Shown here: positions 1-8,400 of the stretch, piece by piece | How the letters are laid out: each line of letters begins with the position of its first letter | How positions within the stretch are numbered: the first letter of the stretch is position 1 | NCBI GenBank assembly: GCA_938041635.1 | Contig: CALIAD010000020.1 | Span: forward strand, 1-19,586 | DNA from: an uncultured Atopobium sp. | Lineage (GTDB): Bacteria > Actinomycetota > Coriobacteriia > Coriobacteriales > Atopobiaceae | Reading direction: 5' to 3' | DNA: 19,586 bases | Translations under genes and position numbers: made by a program | Notes under the pieces: model-generated | Database searches by the model: none | What the model saw: the letters and a program-made list of their open reading frames with translations, nothing else | Told to the model about the DNA's origin: nothing

Positions 1-96
1 GATTAGGAACATGTCGATTCTTCGGCAGAACCTACCAAAGCTGCGCTATTTTGTGGGCCAGGCCTAAAAGCCGATGCTAACACGCTGCAGAATCAT

Positions 97-127
97 AATC
101 CCCCGTGCAGAAAATGCATGGGGGATT
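97..127 (-). terminator. hairpin after rnpB, possible terminator
   Basis: A 13-bp stem (97-109 with 115-127) closes a 5-base loop just past the 3' end of RNase P RNA. One position is G·U when read on the plus strand and A·C when read on the minus strand. No clean run of T follows on either strand, so termination is inferred from position and stem strength only. Confidence 0.4.
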
Positions 128-139
128 TGCATTCAGTAG

Positions 140-507
140 GCAAAGTGGACGTATAAGCCGGGTTCTGTCGCGGACAACCATTTATCTACTACCAGCATTG
201 CTACTGGTCTCTAGCGCGCAACCCGAGCGCAGTGCGGGCCACACCATAGCGCTCCTATTTGCGTTTGCTCCGGATGGGGTTTACCAAGCCACGCTGTTGC
301 CAGCATGCTGGTAGTCTCTTACACTACCGTTTCAGCTTTTCTCTTTACGCGAATGCGCAGGTGAGAGTCTTCTTTTCTGCGGCACTTTCCGTCGGGTCAC
401 CCCGCCTGGCCGTTAGCCAGCATCCTGCCCTGTGGAGCCCGGACTTTCCTCATAGTACCTTTCCAATTAGCTGGACGGGCACTCCGCGGTTGTCTGGTCC
501 ACTTTGC
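140..507 (-). ncRNA. rnpB: RNase P RNA (bacterial type A-like)
   Basis: This is the catalytic RNA of ribonuclease P, which removes 5' leaders from tRNA precursors together with protein RnpA. Read on the minus strand, it holds the universal P4 5' strand (GAGGAAAGTCCGGGCTCC, at 451-434). The 3' conserved block ACAGAACCCGGCTTA lies at 168-154. A GGTAAACCCC element like the tRNA-CCA-binding L15 loop is at 285-276. The ends were set by a perfect 11-bp P1 helix: 507-497 pairs with 150-140. About 368 nt is normal for the type A class. Open frames across this stretch on either strand are shadows. Identity is very secure; the exact ends are good to a few bases. Confidence 0.96.
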
Positions 508-514
508 ATGGGCG

Positions 515-553
515 ATTGTATCACGTTCATAAGGCTAGAAGCTCCGAAGTCAA
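515..553 (-). promoter_or_regulatory. candidate rnpB promoter
   Basis: On the minus strand, TTGACT (553-548) and TATGAA (531-526) are spaced 16 bases apart about 20 bases before the RNA. A second -10-like TACAAT (520-515) sits 7 bases before the predicted 5' end. The two cannot be separated by eye, so the promoter is tentative. Confidence 0.35.
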
Positions 554-592
554 ACAATCTCCAAGTAAATGAGATGTTGCGAGGACGCGGGT

Positions 593-601
593 TTCTCGCC
601 A
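593..601 (+). repeat. TTCTCGCCA motif, intergenic copy
   Basis: Intergenic copy, between rnpB and crr, of a 9-mer found ten times in this window. The others are at 1223-1231(-), 1396-1404(+), 1798-1806(+), 3718-3726(-), 3735-3743(+), 5270-5278(-), 10264-10272(-), 11132-11140(+) and 16511-16519(+). Its function is unknown. Confidence 0.7.
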
Positions 602-719
602 TATGTTCAGCAAGGCAAGGCGGAGAAGGACGTAATTTGGCACGCTGTGTTCATGAAAAGCAACGGTGGTCACTTTGAATGCTGCTATGATAAATAGGCT
701 TAAATACGAAAGGACTACC

Positions 720-1250
720 GTGGGACTCTTTGATCTTTTCAAGAAATCTTCCAAGGCTGCTGCGCCAGAGGCTCTTGTTGTTTCTGATTACACTGCTAAA
801 ACAATTTATGCACCAGCAAGCGGAAGGGTTGTTGCGTTAGAGAGCGTTCCTGATCCTGTTTTTGCAGGTGGTATGCTTGGTCAGGGTCTGGGTATCTGGC
901 CCTCTGAGGGCGTTGTGTACGCACCAGTCTCGGGCACTATTACCGCAACTACTCCAACTGTTCACGCCTTTGGAATTACTGCCGATTCTGGCGAAGAGGT
1001 TTTGATTCACGTGGGCGTTGATACCGTTGAGATGAAGGGTGACGGCTTTACCGCCCTTGTCGAGCAGGATCAGCATGTTGAGGTTGGTCAGCCACTGATG
1101 ACCTTTGACCTGGATAAGGTTAAAGACGCGGGTCATCCTGAGGTGGTTATTCTTGCTATCACCAATTCTAGCGAGTATAGCAACGTAGAGATTTTTGCCG
1201 CAGCAGACCAGTCAGTTTCTGCTGGCGAGAAGGTCTGTGTACTCGCATAA
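720..1250 (+). CDS. crr: PTS glucose-type EIIA component (Crr-like)
   Basis: This is a cytoplasmic phosphocarrier of the sugar phosphotransferase system. It takes phosphate from HPr and passes it to an EIIB domain. The 176-residue product begins MGLFDLFKK, strikingly like enterobacterial Crr (about 169 residues). It keeps both family histidines: the HAF motif (H82) and the phosphorylated histidine in IHVGVDTVEMKGDGF (H97). It is a stand-alone IIA domain with no membrane IIC or IIB attached, so it must serve partners encoded elsewhere. I chose the GTG at 720 because GAAAGGA (708-714) lies 5 bases upstream and the Crr-type N-terminus starts there. An in-frame GTG at 666 would add 18 unsupported residues. 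yigZ follows after 21 bases, suggesting co-transcription. Whether it also has Crr-like regulatory roles cannot be seen. Confidence 0.93.
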   Translation: MGLFDLFKKSSKAAAPEALVVSDYTAKTIYAPASGRVVALESVPDPVFAGGMLGQGLGIWPSEGVVYAPVSGTITATTPTVHAFGITADSGEEVLIHVGVDTVEMKGDGFTALVEQDQHVEVGQPLMTFDLDKVKDAGHPEVVILAITNSSEYSNVEIFAAADQSVSAGEKVCVLA

Positions 1251-1271
1251 CTGCGACTTTATAGCTGTTCC

Positions 1272-1913
1272 ATGTCTGACACATCCTACAAGACACTCAA
1301 GCTGGACTTTGTTGCGGAAGGTCTTTTTGAAGACAGAAAAAGCCGCTTCATAGCCCAGCTTTGTCATGTAGAGACAGAGACAGAAGCGCAAGAGTTTCTC
1401 GCCACGGTAAGGGCAAAGCACTACAACGCCCGCCATAACGTGCCTGCATGGATCTTGGAGGACGGAACAGAGCGTGCCTCCGACGACGGAGAGCCTTCCA
1501 GAACGGCGGGAATGCCGGTGCTGGAGGTATTGCGCGGAGCAGGACTTAAGAACGTCTGCTGCGTTGTCACGCGCTACTTTGGCGGAACGCTTTTGGGTCC
1601 TGGCGGACTTGTTCGTGCGTATACGGCAGCAACTCAAGAGGCTTTGGCTGCTGCTGAGGAAGCCTCTGCTGTTCAGGAAATGCTGCAGGTTGTGAGGGTG
1701 GAGTTGTCGGCCCCGTATAACCTGTATGAGCAGATTCAACGCCTGGTCTCGGATACCGGCGGCAAGGTTATAACGGCAGAGTTTGGAGCGGACGTTTTTC
1801 TCGCCATAGACTTTAGGTGCGGAGAAGAAACGGCATTTACGGATGCGCTGACAGAGCTCAGCGCCGGAAAGATTACAGCCGAGGTCTCCGCGGCACGTTT
1901 TGATCTGTTCTAG
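1272..1913 (+). CDS. yigZ: YigZ/IMPACT (UPF0029) family protein
   Basis: A 213-residue protein of the YigZ family, related to eukaryotic IMPACT, which affects translation control. The bacterial role is not firmly established. The N-terminal domain carries the family block DDGEPSRTAGMPVLEVL (about 71-87) and then VVTRYFGGTLLGPGGLVRAY (98-117), the diagnostic motif. A ferredoxin-like C-terminal domain fills roughly 135-213. Length is normal for the family. The ATG at 1272 has no obvious Shine-Dalgarno. With only 21 bases after crr, it is probably translated from the crr message. The 3' end overlaps the minus-strand small membrane protein gene by 41 bases, tail to tail. Two copies of the TTCTCGCCA motif (1396, 1798) lie inside, both encoding Phe-Leu-Ala. 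Confidence 0.93.
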   Translation: MSDTSYKTLKLDFVAEGLFEDRKSRFIAQLCHVETETEAQEFLATVRAKHYNARHNVPAWILEDGTERASDDGEPSRTAGMPVLEVLRGAGLKNVCCVVTRYFGGTLLGPGGLVRAYTAATQEALAAAEEASAVQEMLQVVRVELSAPYNLYEQIQRLVSDTGGKVITAEFGADVFLAIDFRCGEETAFTDALTELSAGKITAEVSAARFDLF

Positions 1914-2085
1914 TGGGTTTGATAAACCTAGCCTCAATAAACCAAAAAATACCGAATAAAAGAACAGTAAGGATTGCGTAGCCATTTTTTGGAAGCATGC
2001 CTCTGGAATCGCAATACCAGATTAAGAGGAAAAGAAATATAACAATAACCCGTAAAATTATACGTTCCTTTGAAAAATATTTCAT
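1873..2085 (-). CDS. small two-helix membrane protein, unknown function
   Basis: A 70-residue protein I do not recognise. It has a basic start (MKYFSKER), a hydrophobic helix at about 9-25, a short Asp/Arg/Lys loop, a second helix at about 36-52, and a strongly basic tail (KPTRTDQNVPRRPRL). The positive charges suggest that both ends face the cytoplasm. What makes the gene credible is a full AGGAGG at 2096-2091, five bases before the ATG, and a consensus-like -10 (TATACT) upstream. Its last 41 bases lie inside the end of yigZ on the other strand. It could be co-expressed by read-through from the peptidase gene upstream. No function can be assigned. Confidence 0.72.
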   Translation of the reverse strand: MKYFSKERIILRVIVIFLFLLIWYCDSRGMLPKNGYAILTVLLFGIFWFIEARFIKPTRTDQNVPRRPRL

Positions 2086-2123
2086 TAAAACCTCCTAAAA
2101 TAAGATAAGGTTTTTCTTATTTC

Positions 2124-2152
2124 AGTATACACCAACAAGGCCGGCACAGAAA
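2124..2152 (-). promoter_or_regulatory. candidate promoter of small membrane protein gene
   Basis: On the minus strand, TTTCTG (2152-2147) and TATACT (2129-2124) are 17 bases apart. The -10 is strong and the -35 weak. The -35 lies inside the terminator hairpin of the upstream peptidase gene. A 7-bp stem (2098-2104 with 2116-2122) follows in the leader and ends just before the AGGAGG. Confidence 0.45.
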
Positions 2153-2170
2153 ATTCTGTACCGGCCTTGT
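2135..2170 (-). terminator. long hairpin after the 489-residue peptidase gene
   Basis: A 17-bp stem (2135-2151 with 2154-2170) has a two-base loop and one internal non-Watson-Crick position (2145/2160). That position is a G·U pair on the minus strand and C·A on the plus strand, which favours a minus-strand RNA. It lies 42 bases past the stop codon. No T run follows, so it may instead protect the 3' end or terminate weakly. Confidence 0.6.
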
Positions 2171-2212
2171 GTACGTTTATATCCGTATTCGTAAGCTGTG
2201 GTTGCGTGTACC

Positions 2213-3682
2213 TTACTTGCGATTACGGCCACCAAGGGAGTAGCCAAGGTTCTCCCAGAAATCAATCTGGACATCTTCGCCCTCGTCCCAAACCTTGAGC
2301 AGGTCCTCTGGAACGTACTGACGACGAACATCAGCCTCGCCACCGTAGAGGCGGAACCAGTCTGCGCTCATGATGAGGTAGCCGTCCTTACCGGAGTCCT
2401 TACCCCAGCTGTTCTCAATACGCCACTGCTTAGCCTTGCCATCCTTATCAAGCTCAACGCCCTGGAAGGTCATTGCGTGGGTAAGGGAAGTCTCATAGTT
2501 CTCAATCATTGAGGCACGATCCATGTCAAAATCAACGCCAAAGAGGCCGTTGTAATCCATGGTGTCGGTTGAGAGGACGTAGTTGAAGTCCTCATTGTGG
2601 CGAGGGAACTCCTGCATAACGTCGCAGGCCATGCAGACAGGGTTGCCGTCCTTCAAAGAAGCAATGGTAGCTGCCTCAAGAACCTCTGGCTCAACGTTTA
2701 AGAAGCGAGTCTTAATGCCACCTAAAACGGTATCGATGAAGGTTGGGTGATACACCTTGCCGTAAGGGTACTTCTTGCTTGGAACGGAGATGAGCTGGAC
2801 AAAGCCACGAGGATCAACGCCACAATAGCGCTCAGCAAACTCAAGAGGAGTGATGCCAAAGTCGCGAAGAATCTGGGTGCCCTCCTCGTCCTTCTCGCCG
2901 TCCTTCTTGTCCTTGTTGTCAGAAGCCTTACTTGGCTCAACAAGCGAGAGCTTTGCCTTATCTACCTGTGCGTTTTTGCCAACCTTGCACTCAAAATCAA
3001 AGGTCAGAGGTGGCTCGCCAAGGCAGACGGACAGAATCTGGTGGAAGCCCTTGAGCTGCTCCTGCTTAAGCGCACGAAGCTCGTCTTGAGACTTACCAGC
3101 TGCGTATGCTGCACGGAGCTCGCCAGCGCTCTTCCTGAACAGGCGGTCAATGCGCTCATCCATCTGAGTGGAGTTCTTGGAGCAAGCAGTCTCTGGCATA
3201 GCATCCTTAGGAACCAGGCCGTACTTCTCGACCAAGCTCATAGCAAATGAGTAGTAGCCGCCATCGCCAATGCCCTCGGTCAGAAGTGTGTTGACAACAC
3301 GAGAATCGGTTGGCTGGTCAGCAGTCTGAATGATGTACTCAAGTGCAGAGTTTGCCTTCTCAAGCTTGTCGTAGAACATGCCATATGCCTGGCTGAACTC
3401 AAAGGTATCAACGTCAAGCTTCTTGATTGCCTCCTGGCGAAGCACATTGAAAGAAGAGAACATCCAGCAGCGACCGCTCTGACGCTGGTTGGTGACGTCG
3501 CCGGTCTTTGTAACAGCAACACCGTAGGTGTCAGCGTAGGTGCGCATGGTGGTGATGTCGCGAGCAGCTGCGGAAACGCCCATAGAGGTTACGGAGTTGC
3601 GAGCAACGCGGTTAGCGCGGTCTGCACTAAATGCAGCGGTTTCCTCGTTTGCCCACTGTGGATTTACGGTCTGATCAGCCAT
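2213..3682 (-). CDS. pepC: C1-family aminopeptidase (PepC/bleomycin hydrolase-like)
   Basis: A cytoplasmic cysteine aminopeptidase of the papain clan, family C1B, which trims residues from peptides inside the cell. The 489-residue product has the catalytic Cys72 in QSGRCWMF, His402 in LTHAM and Asn424 in IENSWG, plus GDGG and MPET blocks typical of PepC/PepE. There is no signal peptide or membrane segment, matching the family's hexameric intracellular enzymes. It is longer than its neighbour (452) mainly because of a Lys/Asp/Glu-rich insertion at about 251-268, probably a surface loop. AAAGGAG precedes the ATG at 3682. It is the second of two tandem copies; the gap of 74 bases holds the first gene's terminator. 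The pair suggests amino-acid supply from host peptides. PepC and PepE subtypes cannot be told apart here. Confidence 0.93.
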   Translation of the reverse strand: MADQTVNPQWANEETAAFSADRANRVARNSVTSMGVSAAARDITTMRTYADTYGVAVTKTGDVTNQRQSGRCWMFSSFNVLRQEAIKKLDVDTFEFSQAYGMFYDKLEKANSALEYIIQTADQPTDSRVVNTLLTEGIGDGGYYSFAMSLVEKYGLVPKDAMPETACSKNSTQMDERIDRLFRKSAGELRAAYAAGKSQDELRALKQEQLKGFHQILSVCLGEPPLTFDFECKVGKNAQVDKAKLSLVEPSKASDNKDKKDGEKDEEGTQILRDFGITPLEFAERYCGVDPRGFVQLISVPSKKYPYGKVYHPTFIDTVLGGIKTRFLNVEPEVLEAATIASLKDGNPVCMACDVMQEFPRHNEDFNYVLSTDTMDYNGLFGVDFDMDRASMIENYETSLTHAMTFQGVELDKDGKAKQWRIENSWGKDSGKDGYLIMSADWFRLYGGEADVRRQYVPEDLLKVWDEGEDVQIDFWENLGYSLGGRNRK

Positions 3683-3710
3683 TGAGGCTCCTTTTGTTTG
3701 TAGCGTTTAG

Positions 3711-3744
3711 AAAAACCTGGCGAGAAGACCGATCTTCTCGCCAG
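3711..3744 (-). terminator. Rho-independent terminator between the tandem peptidase genes
   Basis: A perfect 12-bp GC-rich stem (3717-3728 with 3733-3744) and a 4-base loop are followed on the minus strand by GTTTTT (3716-3711). It closes the 452-residue peptidase gene. Each arm contains one copy of the TTCTCGCCA motif in opposite orientation (3718-3726 and 3735-3743), so the stem is essentially an inverted pair of that motif. Confidence 0.88.
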
Positions 3745-3756
3745 ACGGTTTGCGCC

Positions 3757-5115
3757 TTAGCGAAGCGTTGCAAGAGAGCCCATTGGATCCCATGGCTCGA
3801 GGACGGTTGCTTCCTCGGTCTCAAAGGTCTTGAGCTGCTCAGGAGTGAGGTACTTCTTGTCAACAACAATCTGGTAGACGTACTCGTCAAACCAAGGGTC
3901 GGAGATGGTGTCAAAGCCATCGCGACCGTGATCTTTACCCCAGCTGTTTTCAACCTTCCAGAGGGTAGTGTTGCCTTCTGCGTCAAAGTTAACACCCTCA
4001 AGAACCATTGCGTGAGTCATCAGAGACTCGCCGTAGTCAAGGCGCTCAGCACGGTCAAGTGCGCCCTCAACAGGGAAGCCAAAGAGGCCGTCAACGTCAA
4101 GTGCGCGGGTATCCATGATGCCCTCTTCACGAAGGTAGGACTGAGCAACGTCGCAACCAAACCAGACGGGCAGGTTGTCCTTAAGCTGAGCTACAGCGAG
4201 GCGCTTGAGCTCTGGAATCTCAAGGTTGAGGTAACGAACGCCGCCACCCTCAACAACGTTGCCCAAGCGGGAAACGGTGTAGGTGTGGTTGAAAGGCTTA
4301 TCAGCGGTTGGAGCAGAGATGATTGAGATGTAATCATCAAGGTTCATATCAACAGTCTCAGCAAAGAACTCCTGAGGAGTAAAGGTGCCAGAAAGAACGA
4401 GGTTATCGTCCTTATCGCGCAGGCGTGCCTCAAAAGATACAGGAGGCTGACCCAGGCAGGTTACCAGCAGGGTATAGACGTCCTCCATCATCTCTTTCTT
4501 CATCTCACGCAGAGACTCAAGGGATTCACCAGCTGTTGCAGTCTCACGAAGGCGCTTTGCAGCACTACGAAGATAACGGGTAAGGTAGGTGTCCATCTCG
4601 TGGGTGTTGCAAGAGTTAGCAGTCTCTGGCATAGCGCTCTTTGGCACAACGCCGTACTTCTTTACAAGGCTCTTGAACATATCCCACTGGCCACCATCAC
4701 CAATTGGGTCGGTAAGCAGGAAGGAAACAAGACGGCCGTTCAAAGGCTCATCAAGGGTATCCAGAATGTTCTCAAGGAACCAGTTGGACTTCTCCATCTT
4801 GTCCCAGAACAGAGGATATGCCTGAGAAAGCTCAAATGTGGAGAGGTTGTATTTCTTGATGATGCGATATCTAAACGTATTGAGGGAAGCAAACATCCAG
4901 CAACGGCCAGAGCGCTGCTGGTTGGTACGCTCACCCTGCTTTACCTCAACATCAAAAGTAAGAGGATTAAGGGCAACGCCTTCTGGTACGCGAGCTGCTT
5001 TTCTAACACCAGCGCTGGTAGCAGCATTTTTAGCTACAGTATGAGCGCGGTCGGACTCAAAGTTCTTCTGAGCCGCTGCAATGTCGTCAAAGGAAATGCT
5101 TTTCATCTCATCCAT
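3757..5115 (-). CDS. pepC: C1-family aminopeptidase (PepC/bleomycin hydrolase-like), paralogue
   Basis: A second intracellular papain-like aminopeptidase, 452 residues, close to the usual PepC length of about 440-450. Catalytic Cys72 is in RSGRCWMF, His368 in LMTHAM and Asn390 in VENSWG. The active-site Cys holds the same position as in the tandem copy, pointing to gene duplication followed by marked divergence. It lacks the charged insertion of its paralogue. No export signal is present. The ATG at 5115 was chosen because AAGGAG lies five bases before it; ATG at 5106 is less well placed. It is transcribed away from dnaE out of the shared 328-base spacer. A TATAGT (5154-5149) may be its -10. 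A strong terminator follows, so the downstream copy may depend on read-through or its own weak promoter. Confidence 0.93.
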   Translation of the reverse strand: MDEMKSISFDDIAAAQKNFESDRAHTVAKNAATSAGVRKAARVPEGVALNPLTFDVEVKQGERTNQQRSGRCWMFASLNTFRYRIIKKYNLSTFELSQAYPLFWDKMEKSNWFLENILDTLDEPLNGRLVSFLLTDPIGDGGQWDMFKSLVKKYGVVPKSAMPETANSCNTHEMDTYLTRYLRSAAKRLRETATAGESLESLREMKKEMMEDVYTLLVTCLGQPPVSFEARLRDKDDNLVLSGTFTPQEFFAETVDMNLDDYISIISAPTADKPFNHTYTVSRLGNVVEGGGVRYLNLEIPELKRLAVAQLKDNLPVWFGCDVAQSYLREEGIMDTRALDVDGLFGFPVEGALDRAERLDYGESLMTHAMVLEGVNFDAEGNTTLWKVENSWGKDHGRDGFDTISDPWFDEYVYQIVVDKKYLTPEQLKTFETEEATVLEPWDPMGSLATLR

Positions 5116-5269
5116 ATGATCTCCTTAACTGGAATAGGTAATACAAAAACTATATTCCCAATTAAGAGGTCCCTAGTCTAAGAGTTACCAGTTTGAAACT
5201 TTTATTTTGAGAAGTTTTTTGATCAAACGGTTTTTGTAAATTCAGAGAGATTTTGTGACGTCATTAATT

Positions 5270-5278
5270 TGGCGAGAA
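5270..5278 (-). repeat. TTCTCGCCA motif, intergenic copy
   Basis: Minus-strand copy of the ten-fold repeated 9-mer, in the spacer upstream of dnaE and about 80 bases before its predicted -35. No dyad partner lies beside it. Confidence 0.7.
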
Positions 5279-5324
5279 AATATTTTTATCCAATTTACCA
5301 GCGGTAAAAGAAATATCTGCATAT

Positions 5325-5338
5325 AGAACATATGTTTG
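5325..5338 (+). promoter_or_regulatory. LexA-like (SOS) box upstream of dnaE
   Basis: AGAACATATGTTTG matches the Gram-positive LexA/DinR consensus CGAAC-RNRY-GTTYG at 13 of 14 positions, as I recall that consensus. It lies 12 bases upstream of the predicted dnaE -35. The same ATATAGAAC half-site begins the box before ruvC. LexA control is inferred. Confidence 0.55.
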
Positions 5339-5350
5339 TATTAGTAGTTA

Positions 5351-5378
5351 TTGTCTGGCGAATCGGCTACACTATACA
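5351..5378 (+). promoter_or_regulatory. candidate dnaE promoter
   Basis: TTGTCT (5351-5356) and TATACA (5373-5378) are separated by 16 bases, leaving a leader of about 60 bases before dnaE. It is the best sigma-70-like pair in the spacer. Confidence 0.5.
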
Positions 5379-5443
5379 AAGAAATTAAGAACCCTTGGTA
5401 AAAGAACAAATTTTGAAGCACAAAGAGAAGAGCGTAGAAAAAG

Positions 5444-8400
5444 ATGGCATTTGTTCACCTCCACAACCACTCAGATTTTTCCATTCTTGATGGAGCTAGC
5501 CGTGTCCCAGACATGGTTAGTAAAGCTGTAGAGTTTGGCATGCCAGCGCTTGCTTTAACTGATCATGGTTATCTCTTTGGTATTCCAGATTTTGACCTTG
5601 CGTGCCGTAAGTACAATGAGGCACTTAAAGATTTTGGACAGTGGTGCCACGATGTGGAATGTTTTGAAAAGGGTTGGGATCTAGAAGAGCCTCCTACAGA
5701 TGATCCCAATGCTGGTGAGCATGATAAGGTTCATGCTCAGTGGGCTTCTGACGTTCAAATTTGGAATCAAACGCATGACATTGAGGCGGTAAAAGCCAAC
5801 AAACCTTCTCCACTTATCAAGCCAATATTTGGCTGTGAAGCTTATTTCATTCTTGATGATTGTATTGAGAAGGGCACTAAGCAGGTGCGATATCACCTCA
5901 TCCTGCTTGCTAAAAATGAGACCGGCTATGTCAACTTAATGAAGATGATGTCAGAGGCTGGTTCAAAAGAGATGTTCTATTACAAACCACGTACTACGCT
6001 TGAGATGCTCAAGCGTTACCACGAGGGCATTATCTGCACTTCAGCTTGTGTTTCTGGCATCATTCCTCGCATGTTGTTTGAAGGCCGTCCAGAAGAAGCG
6101 GAGCGTTGGGCAAAAATCTATCAAGATATCTTTGGAGATGATTTCTACCTAGAGATTCAAGATCACGGTTTATCTGATCCAAGCTGGGGTGGATATACCG
6201 ATAGAACTCTTGCAGAACGCATTGTAAAGATGGGTCATGACCTTGGTATTAAGGTAGTTGCTACCAACGATAACCACTATCTCACTAAAGAGGATGCAAG
6301 CGTTCAAGATATTGCTTCCTGCATTGGTTCAGGCGCTCGTGTTGATGATGAGAACCGCAAGCGCATGACAGGCAGCGAGTTCTATCTTAAGAGTGAGCAA
6401 GAAATGCGCCAGATTTTCTCGTGGTGTCCAGAGGCTATCGAGAACACCATTGAGGTTGCAAATAAGTGCAATTATGAGCTGGATTGGACCCATATGTACC
6501 TGCCAAAGTTCCCAGACTTGGCAGAGGGGGAGACCTCAGAGGAGCGCTTTAGAAAAGAGTGTGAGCTTGGTCTTGCAAGACGTTATGGAGATGATTGGCA
6601 AAACGTTGTCATCAACGAGATTAACGTTAAAGACCGTTTTGAGTATGAATATGACATCATCTGCAAAAAGGGCTTTGCAGATTACTTCTTAATTGTTCAG
6701 GAGTATGTTCGCTGGGCAAAAGAGAATGGCATTGGTGTAGGTCCTGGTCGTGGTTCTGCAGCAGGCGCTATTGTTGCATACGCTATGGACATTACCTCGT
6801 TTGACCCTCTTGAGAATGGCCTCATGTTTGAGAGGTTCTTGTCTCCACAGCGCTCTGAGATGCCAGATATTGATATGGACTTCGACGATGAGCGTCGTCT
6901 TGAGGTTGTTGAGCACGTCCGTCAGATTTATGGATCTGAGCGTGTTTCTCACGTTATTACGTATTCAACCATCAAGGCTAAACAGGCAATAAATGACGCG
7001 TGTCGTGTTTTGGGTTATCCCGTTTATATGGGACAGCGTCTGTCTAAGATGATTCCAGGAGATCCTAACGCTCACCTAAAATTTGTTCTTCATAAGGCTC
7101 AAGAAGGTCAAAAGGGTGCCGATCAGTATTCCGCTGATTTTGAAGATGCGTACGAGAATGACCCTGATGCGAGAAGAATTATTGATGCAGCTCTGTCTAT
7201 TGAGGGCTTGCATCGTGGTGAGGGTGTGCATGCTTGTGCAGTTTTGATTGCTCCTACGCCTGTTAATGACCACGTTCCTACCAAGGTAGATACCAAGGGT
7301 GGCGTAGAGATTACCCAGTACGAGGGCCATTCTGTTGCAGATATGGGTCTTCTCAAGATGGACTTCTTGGGGCTAAGAACTCTAACGGTTATTTCTCGTG
7401 CAATCAAAAATGTGAAGGATAACTACGGTATTGATATCGATGTAGATAACATTCCGTTTACAGACCCAGAGATTTATAGACTTCTGAGAGAAGGCAGAAC
7501 TGCTGGTGTTTTCCAGGTTGAGTCTGCAGGTATGACTGCAACCATTAAGGGCATGAGGCCAACAGAGTATAAGCACATCGTCGCACTTATCGCTCTGTAT
7601 CGTCCTGGTCCTCTTAACGCAGGTATGGTTACCAGCTATATCAATCGTATGAACGGTAGAGAAGAAGTCAAAGATTACGATCCACGTCTTCATGACATCT
7701 TGGAAGAGACCTACGGAACCATGGTCTATCAAGAGCAGGTTATGCAGATTTCTATGAAGATGTCTGGTTTTACCGCAGGCGAGTCTGACAAGGTAAGAAA
7801 AGCAGTAGCAAAAAAGAAGATCAAACTTATGCAGGAGGTTGTCCAGCACTGGGATGACGGTACTGATGAGACCATGGAGGCTCACTGGAAAAACGGCGCA
7901 GTTCGTAACGGATTTGATCGCTCGGTTGCAGAAAGCATTTGGGACGATGTTCTTGAGTTCGCATCGTATGCATTTAACAAATCTCACTCTGCTGGCTATG
8001 CCATTCTTGTTATGCAGACCGCATGGATTAAAGCGCATTATCCACATGAATTTATGGCAGCAGTTCTTACCTCATACATGGGCAAGACGGATAAGATTGT
8101 TCACTATGTAAGCGCTTGCCGTCATGAGGGCATCAAGATTCTTCCACCAGATATTAACGAGTCTGGTAAAGACTTTACGGCCACTAAAGAGGGTATTCGT
8201 TTTGGCTTTGCGGGAATTCGCGGCGTAGGAGCTGGCGTTGGTGAAGCTATTATGCTTGAGCGCCAAAAAGGCGGTCCTTTTGCCAATATCCACGATTTTG
8301 TCGATCGTGTTGATGCGAGCCAGGCAAAGCGCAATGTTGTTGAAGCTCTTATCAAGGCAGGAGCTTTTGACTCAACAGGCTATACCCGTATGCAGATGAT

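Larger units (their letters stand above)
5116..5443. other. divergent regulatory spacer, peptidase gene / dnaE
   Basis: AT-rich non-coding stretch between two divergent genes. It holds a possible -10 for the peptidase gene (5154-5149), a TTCTCGCCA copy on the minus strand (5270-5278), a 6-bp dyad TTTACC-AGC-GGTAAA (5294-5308), a LexA-like box (5325-5338) and a dnaE promoter (5351-5378). No RNA gene or extra coding frame was recognised. Confidence 0.7.

Noticed and set aside
1..80. Short frames touching the left edge (ending at 67 and 80 on the plus strand)
   Set aside because: Only about 20-25 codons are visible, two frames are equally open, and neither resembles a known C-terminus.
105..754. 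Open frames on both strands across the first 750 bases
   Set aside because: They lie over RNase P RNA and its flanks; conserved RNA blocks and the perfect P1 helix explain the sequence, and the frames resemble no protein family.
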